Assembly: GCA_964036045.1 (NCBI GenBank)
Contig: OZ038385.1
Span: 21,775,813-21,839,812, forward strand
Direction of reading: 5' to 3'
DNA: 64,000 bases
Source of the DNA: Eutreptiella sp. 'Long Island Sound 2002'
Taxonomy: Eukaryota; Euglenozoa; Euglenophyceae; Eutreptiales; Eutreptiaceae
Part shown: positions 1 through 9,900 of the stretch, piece by piece
How the letters are laid out: the number at the start of each line of letters is the position of its first letter
Position numbering within the stretch: the stretch's first letter is position 1
Translations under genes and position numbers: made by a program
Notes under the pieces: model-generated
Seen by the model: the letters and a program-made list of their open reading frames with translations, nothing else
Database searches by the model: none
Told to the model about the DNA's origin: nothing

Positions 1-2150
1 CTGGTTTCGGCCTTGCATGCAGCTTCATGATCATCTGATGAGTTTGTGTTGGTGCTGAGCGTGCTCTTGTAAGTTGGTTTTTGTATTTTATTCCGTTGTG
101 GTGTGGTGGCACGGATTGGGTGTACGATGACACATAGGTGGTTCCGCACATGTTTGTGTGCAGCTCTTCTCTCGAATGGAGACAAGCTCCGCTCGACTAC
201 ACGTATGTGTCCAAGTTGGTTGCCCAAGTTGAGGAGTTTATGAATGGTGTGACGAATCCGGAGAAGGTGTGGGCGCTTTTTGCCATGCCCTCGGGTATCA
301 CTCTTGTCATCTGTGTTTTGTGAAACATTGGTTTGTTGGAGAGCATGAATTTGAGTACTCTTCCCTTCTTTGTCAAGGAAATCAGGCTCTATTGTGTGTG
401 GGGCCACAACGGGCATGCGGCGATGACCCCTACCTAGTAGGAGGTCTAAGCCGCTACACCATGACTGAACGAATGAATGTCTCCCCCTTGCACAGCATAC
501 AGAAGTGCACCACCAGCTGGCCAACAGGACACCGTGTTAGTCGTAGTAGTTACTAGCATTCAGGTGAAGAAGGCATAGGGTGTTTGCCAAAGGGTAGAAG
601 CAGCAGGCTAGCGAGCCGCAAATGTAGGCCTACCATGGCCCATGCGCCCCTCGAGCATTGGGTTCGTGGAGCCTCAGCTTGATGAAGAAGACCTATTTAT
701 CGACAACACAGTGAACACAACGAGGCAGCATGCCGCCGGCGGAGGGGGGCGCCGGCCTACGGGATGGCAACAAGGTGCTCGGGAAATGAGGGGCGAGAAG
801 GACCGCATAGTACATTGTCATGGATTTTTATGCCGAGGCAGCACTAGGATGAGGTGGGAGGAATGCCACCAAGCAAGGTGGTGGGAGGTGGGACAATTCC
901 TTTCTTCCCAAATGTGGGACCACGCAACGCTGGTGATCTGATGTCCGATGGATTTCTGAGCAACACCAACGTTCCCCTGGATTTGCCCCATAACCTTGGT
1001 GAAGACCTCCCTCAGTTGAGGGCTATGGGCCCTCCAGCCTAGCGTGTCCATGGCACGCTTCATTGTTGTTGGCTATGGCCATTGCCACCAGACACACCAT
1101 GATGAGGGAATCTTGTTCACAAGGTGACCCTGATGACCCATGTTGGTGTCCCTCCATGACCCCCTCCCCCCCCCTCTTGGTGTCCATTGGTTCCAATGAT
1201 CACTGGATGATCGGCCCGTATTTTTTAAGGACCCAAATTCATTAGGTCCTGAGTTTTGGGGTGCAAGGTGTAGACCGAAGGAATGCAGAAATGAGGGGCT
1301 AATGGGTTGTGTCTTTGTCCCAATGAATGTCAAAGTGGTAATTCTAGGTGTCAAGCAACAACATTGTTGTATTGTAGGGCCCATTTTGTGCACCATGACT
1401 TTTGTGCAGGGCTTCTCTTGTCCACCAGGAGTTGCTGCCATATGTTGCCCATATGTGCACACACATTATGAACACCATGTCCAGCGATGACTGGGTGATC
1501 ACACCATACATACTTTTGTTTTTTGAGCACTTTGGGGCGGGGGGTGAAGCGGGGGGTATAGTGGAGCAATGTGCGCACTTTGGCATTGTGTTTGACGCAC
1601 GCACACACACACACACACACATGATGCTAGTTAAGAGTTCAAGCGAAAACCGCTATGGTATAGCATGGTCAATAACTCTCTTCCTTGCAAGCGTTGACGC
1701 TGATGTACTGCAAGGTATGTTTTATTGACACTGTGGAGCTTTTGCTCGTTGCCCGTGGCATCGCGTTTGAAACACACACCAACTACATTTAGATTACGAA
1801 AAAGCTTTTATGCGCACACTCCTCGCATGCGCATTATGGACTGTGCAACAGGCACACCAATGGGGCATGCACGACCCATCTCCATGCCCATACCGCCAAG
1901 CAGAACCCACCACACCCTCGACAAATGCACAGCCTGGGTGGGGCCACAAGATCAGCACCTACTAGCAATGAAGAAGCATGGAGCATGCCCTTTCCTCCAT
2001 GCCCATTCCTGCGGAACGCTTTTGGCCTCCATGCTCGAAGCCATATGGACTGGTGCCGTGCTTAGATGCTAGTGCAAAAGATTTGCAAATTGATTATCAG
2101 CTAGCTTTGCATACTTAGCAGCGACCGCAGGCACGTAAATTATAGGACCA
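1..2150. other. No recognised gene; possible small exon at 164-266
   Basis: I find no family I can name here. One weak exon candidate lies at 164-266 on the + strand. It is preceded by tttgtgtgcag and followed by GAGAAG|GTGTGG, and its frame contains the protein-like stretch YVSKLVAQVEEFMNG. Nothing ties it to the calpain-like gene downstream. A short CA repeat lies at 1595-1621. The other open frames in the interval have the composition expected of non-coding DNA. Confidence 0.3.
1595..1621. repeat. (CA)n microsatellite
   Basis: A short pure CA tract follows two ACGC units. It is a simple sequence with no visible function. Confidence 0.9.
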
Positions 2151-2513
2151 ATGGCAACCAGCCTTGTTCCCAGGGAGCAAACTCTCGAGCAACTTGCGCG
2201 CATACCCATACCAAGGGCTGGTCGGGCCACTGCCACACGCACCAGAGAGCGGGGTGGTCTCGCTGCACACTCCAACCGCCAAAATCTGGCCTGGGAGATG
2301 CCATTCATGACCAATCTCCTAAGATGGCAAAGCGCATCGACGTGGCCAAATGAGCTAAGAACAATGAGCCACATAGAGCTAGCCCTCGATTTTAAGGAGT
2401 TTGCGGAGCGTTCCCTGCCGGCAGCTGGTGTTCCTACAAAAAATCGTGAAATCGGGGTGGCTACAGCCCGATGCACACTTGACCAGGTGCGGATCCCCGA
2501 TCCCTCTAGGTGA
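2151..2513 (+). pseudogene. Possible retroelement protein fragment
   Basis: This is a 120-codon open frame. Its middle part has a protein-like spacing, FMTNLLRW followed by about 15 residues and then SHIELALDFKEFAERSLP. From memory, a similar pattern (hydrophobic-RW, then ELALDFE, then a basic residue and LP) occurs near the C-termini of reverse-transcriptase proteins in some protist genomes. The frame has no convincing start context, no companion RT or endonuclease motifs nearby and no visible element ends. I read it as a detached scrap of a retroelement; it could be chance. Confidence 0.3.
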
Positions 2514-3796
2514 GCCAACCCTTTGTGGGCTTGGTCAACACCCCTACTCCTCATGCAGAGAGGCCATGATCTTGCATATAAAGGTGCTGGCAGCATACTG
2601 TGAAGCCACATGCATGCATGCCCAACCACGCAAAGGCCATTCGTGCACAGTATTTGTAGAACCCAGGACGAAGTCGAGGAGGCGCGGCTAAGCCATGCCC
2701 TGTGCAGGGCGGCTCAATATGGGTCTAATGCCCATGGGCTCGGCCATGGCCAAAGGGGGGTCTGGAGGCTCCTTTGCAAAGGGTATCTTCCCAGTGCTGG
2801 GGGATGGCAGGGTCCCAGAGGCCCTGTACACAGCCACCCAACGATGGCAGGCGGCTATACCCGCCCCCAGCACCCCGACAGGTACAGCCTGCCACAGCCT
2901 GCCACAGCGTCTTTGATGCAGCAGCGCTTGCATGACCCGCTTTAGTTGTGCAACTGCATCAGTTCTTGGGGAGTGATGCAGGGGCACAGGTGCTTCACAC
3001 TGTGTTACAACGGTGCTTCACACTGTGTTACAACGGTGTAATGCGATGGATGACCAGGGCCTTGGGCTGTGGAGGCCACACAGAACCACAGCACTTCTGT
3101 CAATGTGCACCAAGCATGGCGCGGTGGCGTGCATCACTTTCCGCCGGCTGTCCAGGTCCGCACATGTATGCTGCAACATGGGACACCACACACAGAAGTT
3201 AACGGCCCGGCTGTTATCATACGCATGTAATCTGCCCCCCTGCCCTTGTTGCACGGTCAAACAGCAAGGTGTACGACACTGCTGCGGCAGAGGACACCAC
3301 AAGGTCATCACCCCCAAAGCCCAGTTGCCCCACAAACCGCCTTGGAAGGGGGGCCGCATAAACGCCCGCACACACAACTGCAGTGCATGCACACACACAC
3401 ACCAGACTATGCAGGTCCCCCACATGCCAAACGCGCCACGCCCAGACAAGAGGCCGCAGCCTCCCCACCAGCCCCACAGCCACAGGGCGAAAACGACATG
3501 GGCATTCAACCCCACGTCCTTTTTATGTGCAGAGGTTCTGATTCTGCAGAAGAAGCGGTGCACTGGCACATAGCGCACTGGCTCTCAGGTCAGTACAAAT
3601 GTGGCTGCCGCCTCATGGCTGCATATGGATCTCCCTCATACATAGTGCAGAGCAGACATACATACACAACCCCCACCAATGGACTCCACATGCCTGTGCA
3701 CACCAACAACATCCGTGCGTTGCAAACTGCACTCACTGTCCTACGCACTACAAGATGACCAAGCACATGCCAATCTAGACAATCTCCCAAACTTAG
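2514..3796. other. No recognised gene; possible upstream exon near 3533-3588
   Basis: No gene is recognised. A possible exon of about 56 nt ends at 3588 in front of a strong donor, CTCAG|GTCAGT, and is preceded by ttttatgtgcag. Its frame reads SDSAEEAVHWHIAHWLS. Its end phase does not match the best acceptor of the calpain-like exon at 3817, so I did not join them. A 23-bp tandem duplication lies at 2989-3034. Confidence 0.3.
2989..3034. repeat. 23-bp tandem duplication
   Basis: Two identical 23-bp units lie head to tail, beginning ggtgcttcacac, at 2989 and 3012. This looks like a recent local duplication. No function is visible. Confidence 0.85.
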
Positions 3797-3816
3797 GTCG
3801 CCAGCATCTGCCACAG

Positions 3817-3953
3817 CGAAGGAGTTCCATTCGTGGATCTTTCATTTCCTCCGACAGTACGAGCGTTGTGCAACAGCGACGAGGTGATTTGGCGGCGGCC
3901 TCAGGAATTCTTGGCACATGGCACCGTACGAGTGTTTGACAGCAAGCCCCCAG
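3817..3953 (+). CDS. Calpain-like exon 1 (first recognised)
   Basis: This is the entry of the calpain core, with FVDLSFPP followed by IWRRPQEF. Calpains here carry a phenylalanine/proline motif and a W-R-P motif ahead of the active-site Cys. The acceptor is ctgccacag|CG; an alternative at 3804/3805 would add four codons in the same phase. The donor is CCCAG|GTGGCC, leaving one base of a codon. Further N-terminal exons must exist upstream, but I could not place one with a compatible phase. Confidence 0.65.
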
Positions 3954-6900
3954 GTGGCCGTGTGAACATTGTTGTAGGGTTACCACAGTAGCAGAGGCCG
4001 GGTTCGCCCCACCGCGTCGATTTCTCGACATTGTCCTGGTGTGATGTCATGTGGGGTTTGGCCCCCTTTAACTCCAGCTGGACATCTTGCCTCCGCTGTG
4101 CCTGGGTTGGAAGTGGGAATTGGGATGAGAGGTGTTTTGTGTCTTCGCAGTGTTGTGATTTTTCCTCGTCAGTAATCAACTCCCTACCAGCTGTCGGGTA
4201 GCTCGGATTTCAAAAATGAACAGAAAAATGTGTCCATAGAGAGTGACGTTCGGCAGATTGGCGGCACGCCTCAGTACAAATAGTTGAAGGACATGTCACA
4301 AAAGGCAGATTTTCGAGTTCAGGAGATAGGCATAGCGGATAGGCAGATAGGAAGGAGCGATCCCTGGCCCCTCAGGCTACCTCTGTCGACCCCGATTGTC
4401 CCTGAATGGGAAAAGAATGGATACAGTGAGCGCTGGGGTCAGTATTCCGGTCCAACGACAACAATCAGAATACAAGCCTTCAATAAGCATCAATCGTGCA
4501 CACCCATGGTGAGCAGCCCCCAGAGGCCAATGGCTGTTGGGATTTTTCCATGTCCGTTTGCGACATACCATGCCGCTACCTCTCCCATCTTGCTACCGCA
4601 CACTGCAAATACCGCCTCTCCATGCTGGTTTGGCTTCATTTGTTGGCAATTCGTCATGAACGCATTGTATGCGCTCCGCAGATAGAGATGCGAAGGTGGA
4701 TCTACAATCCTGTGGGAGGCCTCTGGTTGCCATGTGAGCCCCAAACCGGGGAAGGGGGGGTGGTTGGAGCGGGGCTTGCACGTTTGCACCCCGGGATCGT
4801 CGGCTCTATGAGTGACAAAAGTTCCCTGAACCCCTTTTTATGTTATTGTTGTAGGGTTAGGAGGGATGGGATGCACGTTTAATTGCATTTCTGCGCCACT
4901 CGAAACTGAGTCACACCCAACCATCTTCTTGCACTAGGAAGAGAGCATAGATTGGTGACACACACGGTCTGTTTGCCCGGATTGACAACGGAAACCATCT
5001 CCGGCCATCGCAACTTGTCGAGGACTGAATTCTGACTTTGTTGTGTGATTCCGGCTGCTTACCAGCCATTTGCCGCCCGCGCTGTGTACATGTACCAACA
5101 CCATCGGTTTCTTGCATTGTCACGTGTCACCACAGTGCCAGAAGACCTTGTTCCGGGGCCAAGCAGATTTGACCGATTCATGTGTGCGCTAGCTATTCTG
5201 GTGGAATGCCGAGATGCTTTGGCTAGATGCGTCCCGGAGCAATCGAGCGACACCAAATGGGGGGTGCACAGAGTGAAAATGTGTCACAACGGTATGTTGC
5301 AGGTTGGCATCGGTTGCAGAGGGGCTGCGCGTGTTGGCTGCCTCCCGCAGTGCCCACTGCTGCTGGATAGTCATAGAGCCCTGGGACAAAACGCCATCCA
5401 CAAATTCGCTTGGTAGGATTTGGTACGAGGTTCATGGCATGAGACCAGAAACATACAAAATTGAGCAGTTGCGAAGCTGCCGTTGCTTTGTGGCAGGTTG
5501 TTGCCCTGGGGCAGGAGGCGTTGCCAGGTGGGCGCCCTAAAGGAGCACAAAGGTCGGATTTACGTTGCCACCCTCCCTCGTTCGCGTAAGGAGTGGCATC
5601 ATGTTGGCGGACTTCCCACCTCCTCAGTGTCCATCCCAAACCGACCATCGTACAGCATGCACAGGGCGTTGCCGTTGCACCGTTGCACAATATGTACTAC
5701 ATTGGGTCGGTCCACATGTCGACGGGGGCCCGTCCGCATCCGGGCTGTTCCTGTCCACATGTTCTCGACAATTTAGTGTCTTCTTGTACCCGGAACGAAT
5801 CATGTTACCGTTCAGCAATTTGCCTTCGAAAGGCGGGTGCTTTGGTTGTGCACTGCGAGATTGTCTTCGTTTCGGCCGGGGCGTGCACTGCTGCGTGCCA
5901 CATTCTCTTTGTATGCCCACTCCCCCTCTGTTCCCGATCTGCGCCTCTGTACAAAATTTTCAGGGCTTTGGGAGGATGTTGTCGTGGATGGATTTGTCCC
6001 GTGCGACCCCGCGAATGGTCTGCCGCGGTACTTGCGAGCGAAGGTTTGTTTGCCCTTGTTCTTCGGGGACATCTGCAGGATTTCATGCACAGCGCCAAGT
6101 CTGAGAGTCTTTTGCGATGCAGCGCATAACCTTTTTCCAGGAGCCCTGCGGCAAGTCAGCTGGGTTTTTGTCTCTCCGCATGTCCACAAATATCCTCTTT
6201 GCGTCTGCTCAGAAAGCAAATTCCCACATTCAGCTGCTAACCACTGCAGACCGTGTACAGGGACCCTGCCTTCATGCCCAGCAATTGCTTCCAAACTACC
6301 CTCCCAACCCTTTCTGGCAAAAACCCCACCCCTTGGAGTGCTCATCCTGCGGCGCAATGTTTGGGTGATTGCCACAAAACAAAGGGCACGGTTTCCTGCA
6401 GCGCCTGCAGTGTGCAGGTCTGGTAATTATTCAAAAGTGTAGACACCCCTGTTTGCCATTCTTTCGTGTTGAACTGGTGTGGCATCCCATTTGCCCCCCC
6501 TTCTTTTCACCAATGGTGCCACAAGCGCGCCTGCAAGCGTGCAGTGCGCTCGGGGTGTTCTCAAGGTGTACAAAACGTGTTCTCAAAGTATACAAGGGTA
6601 TTGCATGTCTGTGTGTGTTGTGCTTTCGGCCCCAACCACGCTCCATGCGGGTCCGTGGTAAAATTTTGTAAAATTTTTTTTTGCTAAGTTTCAAAACTTA
6701 GTAAAAAATATTTATTTACTAAGTTTTTCCTCTAGGAGTGGGTTTTTTACTAAGTAAATTACTTAGTAGAAAAAAATTTTTTTACTAGGTAAATGACTTA
6801 CCCAAAAAACAAGTTTTCCCACTTCTGACTGCCACTGGGCCCACTTGTGGGCTGAATTTGATATTGTCCCCCCACTCTGAAATCCACGCTTTGTTGCGTG

Positions 6901-9900
6901 GCCCCAAAAAATTAAGATTTTCCATTTCTGACTGCTGCCACTTCTGATTCTGCCCCCCGCTCTGAAGCGGTGGGGACCCCCCAGGCGGCAGGGGTTATGT
7001 AGCCACCTTGCCCATTTGTAGGCCACTTCTGATTCTGCCCCCCCCCTTTTTTGCCCTTCGTGTTTGCAACGGTGTCCTCCAAGCAAAGCTTTGCGGATGG
7101 CACCGGGGCATGCCCGGAGAAATCGTCCACAATGAGTCCCGTGGGCACGGATGATACCCTTGGAATACGCATGCCCTGTACTTCTCCTTGTTGTTTGTGA
7201 TCCTCTACCCTTGAGCTGGAGCTTACTCATCACTCATGGGTAAAGAGTCACAGACACATGCCAAGGTGCAGTTCATGTGGGGGACCGACAGTCAAAATGC
7301 ATTGCATCATTAGACACCTTATTGTGGTGTATTACTGGTGGGCTGTCCAAACCGCTCTCAGTGCGGATTGGGACGCAATGGGCGTGGTGTGGGTTGTCCG
7401 CGACTCTTTGTGGAATGCCTCATGTGCCAGTGCACAACGCTGCAAACCGCTGGTTAAATCGTGGGCAGAGCGCACTTTGCAAACGTCGTCCATAGATATG
7501 TCTTTTGCCCCACCCCTGATTGTGGCGCAAGTGTATAATTTGAGCAATTGGCATTGGGTGCTCCGCTTGTTGTTGATTGCCCCCAACGCGCGAATACCGT
7601 TGCCTTAAGTTTGACCCAGTGTGCGACTGGCCACACATTATTGGGGCAAACCACGAGGAGTTGGCTGTTGTGGATTTGATTGCCAAGCGAGAAGGCGTTG
7701 AATCGCAACAGCGGAAGAAGTGGTCAAAGATTTTGGATGCTTTTGGTGCCCTTGCATTTACAATTGCACCCCTGCATTCCACCTTCATCCAGCAGATTGA
7801 TGGTGTCAATTGCCATCCGGCATGTCTCTTGACGTTGCATTGTGCTTTGTCTCGGCGCGTTGTCAAGGGCATATTGCAAGTGCCACAAGATCGATTGTGG
7901 TTGTTGCGTGAAATGGCTGAGGCTACTCTGTACTTCAGTCGTTCAAAGTCGGCCTCCACCCCAAGGACCCCAGCGGTACACTGGGAGGTGGCTCGGATGT
8001 ACCCCCGAACCCAAATTCGTGGACCCCGTTGGCACATGCTTTTCTTGTGATGGCACACCTCACATGGTGTGCCACGAATGTAAGGTTCTTCATTGTGCCT
8101 TGCATGTGTCCATCTTGTGTCAATCGGAGATTTGTGTTGGGTTGCGCCAATTCTGGATGGGCAACCTTGCTGCGGTTGCTGTTGCTTCTGCTGTTGTTGC
8201 TGCTGCTGCTGTTGACACCCGTCCTGGTGTGCCTACTGTTGTTGCTGCTTCTGCTGTTAACACCCATCGTGGTGTGTGGATCTGTCGCAAGTGGTATGCA
8301 GTGCCTCCTCAATATCCCCAAAATGCTGTTGGTCAACTGAGAAATGACCAAGCATTTTGCACCGAGCTGCAAGGAGAGTTGAAAACGGCTCTGTTTGGCC
8401 AATAATCCCACAGTCCGAGGCAAACCGCGCCATGCAGATACCAAGGCCGACTTGATTTTCAAGCATGTCTTTTGTAACTACTTGTAAGTAGTTCCCAAAG
8501 ATGTTGGCCATGGCCCTGTTAGGACTCTTTTCTTGAGCCTGACTGTGTTTCTACTGCCCGACCCCAATTATATTTTGTTATGTTGGCCGAGTGCCAATAA
8601 TTGGTGTGCATGATGGTTTGGCCTGGGTGGGGCGCCACTGACACAAGTGGCCGAGAATCGACTCGGGGGCCTTGTGCCCTTAAACAAAAGTACCACCTAC
8701 CATGGAAGTGTTGACTACCTTGTTTAAAACGGCAGCCCGGGGGGGGGGGACTTAGTGGAAAGAGGTAAAACTTAATAAAAAAAAATTTTGAAAAAATTTT
8801 TTAAAAATTTTTTACTAGGTTTTACCTCGTTTGTACTAAGTTTTACCAAATTTTACTTAGTGTTACCTCGTCCGGTACTAAGTTTTACCAAATACCCGCT
8901 CCATGCTCTGTTATGAGTGCAGCCCCAATTACAAGGATAGCCACAAGAGTCGGCGGATGTCTGTTGTGTGCCAAGAATGAGCTTTTTAGACATCAATGAA
9001 CCGGGCCACAGGGCACAACCATCTCTCTGAAATTGTCATGCAATACACCCACCCATCCCAACATTCAAGGTGTTTGGGGCTTGATGCACTCCTAGGGCTC
9101 TGTTGCTTCTCCCCGAGGGGATGGCGTCCCTCCTCCCAGTGGAAGGGTGTGATTCCCATGCTTCGCACGATGAGCTGGGGCTACCCCCCGACAGATATGT
9201 GGTGTCTGAGACACAAGCAAACTCGTTTATGCTGCTTGAAGTTCAATCAAGTCTGATTTTATGCCAGTCTGAGCCACAAGCACAGGTAAAGCACTCTGCG
9301 CTCTGCAACAGAATATTCGTTGCGGTTTGTGTTGTCGGCACAACTGGATCAGCCCCCTCCTTAATGAAATTTCATTCTGCTGCTCCATGGGGGCTCTCCC
9401 AACGTGCAGACGGTGCCCAGTGCTATTGTGAGGGCCATCCCAACTGTGCTCAGGGTGGCGAGCTGTGGCCCACTGTTATGCACAAGGCTTACGCGAAGGT
9501 CTACAAGGGGTACCACATGACAGTGCATACCGACCTCCCAGTCTTTTTGGCAGATTGCACTGGCTTTCCTTGCTCTCAGATTCGGTTTGTGCTTTTCCCT
9601 GCCTCTTCGTGGGACAGGGTCGTGATATGTGCCAGGGTAGGGGCTGTCTGAGGCTGTGGGATGCGGCTGAATGAGTGCGTTGCACCAGATAGAAATCTGG
9701 CATGGCGGACACATGAGACCGAGGAAGCCGGATACACACCGTGATCCCGGCTGCAAAATGGTGGAAGTAGCAGATTGCCTGCACTACCTGACTACAGTAA
9801 TCCACACCCGCACGCACGCACACACACACACATACACACAATCACGCACGCACACACGCGCGCACGCACGCATGCGCATATGGACGCACACATGGCGGGT

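Larger units (their letters stand above)
6648..8897. mobile_element. Decayed DNA transposon with TACTAAGT-rich ends
   Basis: The ends form a degenerate inverted repeat: GGGTCCGTGGTAAAA on the left (6649) and, on the complementary strand, GGGTATTTGGTAAAA on the right. The 8-bp sequence GCTCCATG flanks both sides (6640-6647 and 8898-8905), as a target-site duplication would. Each end carries about 150 bp of A/T-rich subterminal sequence with repeated TACTAAGT/ACTTAGTA words. The interior holds a broken transposase-like frame (7577-8136). An 8-bp duplication is typical of hAT and P elements, whereas piggyBac uses TTAA, so boundaries and coding remnant point to different superfamilies. It may be composite. 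Confidence 0.5.
6044..9453 (+). other. Intron 3 of the calpain-like gene, transposon-bearing
   Basis: A 3,410-bp intron, GTTTGT...gtgctcag, inferred because the flanking exons join in phase 0 and rebuild the calpain spacing between VVVD and the ELW...KAYAK motif. It contains a decayed DNA transposon (about 6648-8897) and no other recognised gene. Confidence 0.62.

Noticed and set aside
3246-3758. 170-codon frame as a gene
   Set aside because: Its first half is low-complexity His/Pro/Thr from CA-rich DNA; only a short piece near 3533-3588 could be an exon, and its phase does not fit.
5565-6442. Long overlapping frames of 178-201 codons on + and a 187-codon frame on -
   Set aside because: They cross the inferred intron/exon borders around exon 3. 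Only the 80-nt exon at 5964-6043 has family similarity.
9841-9892. CRISPR-like spacing in the CA/ACGC tract
   Set aside because: It is a eukaryotic microsatellite without repeats and spacers.
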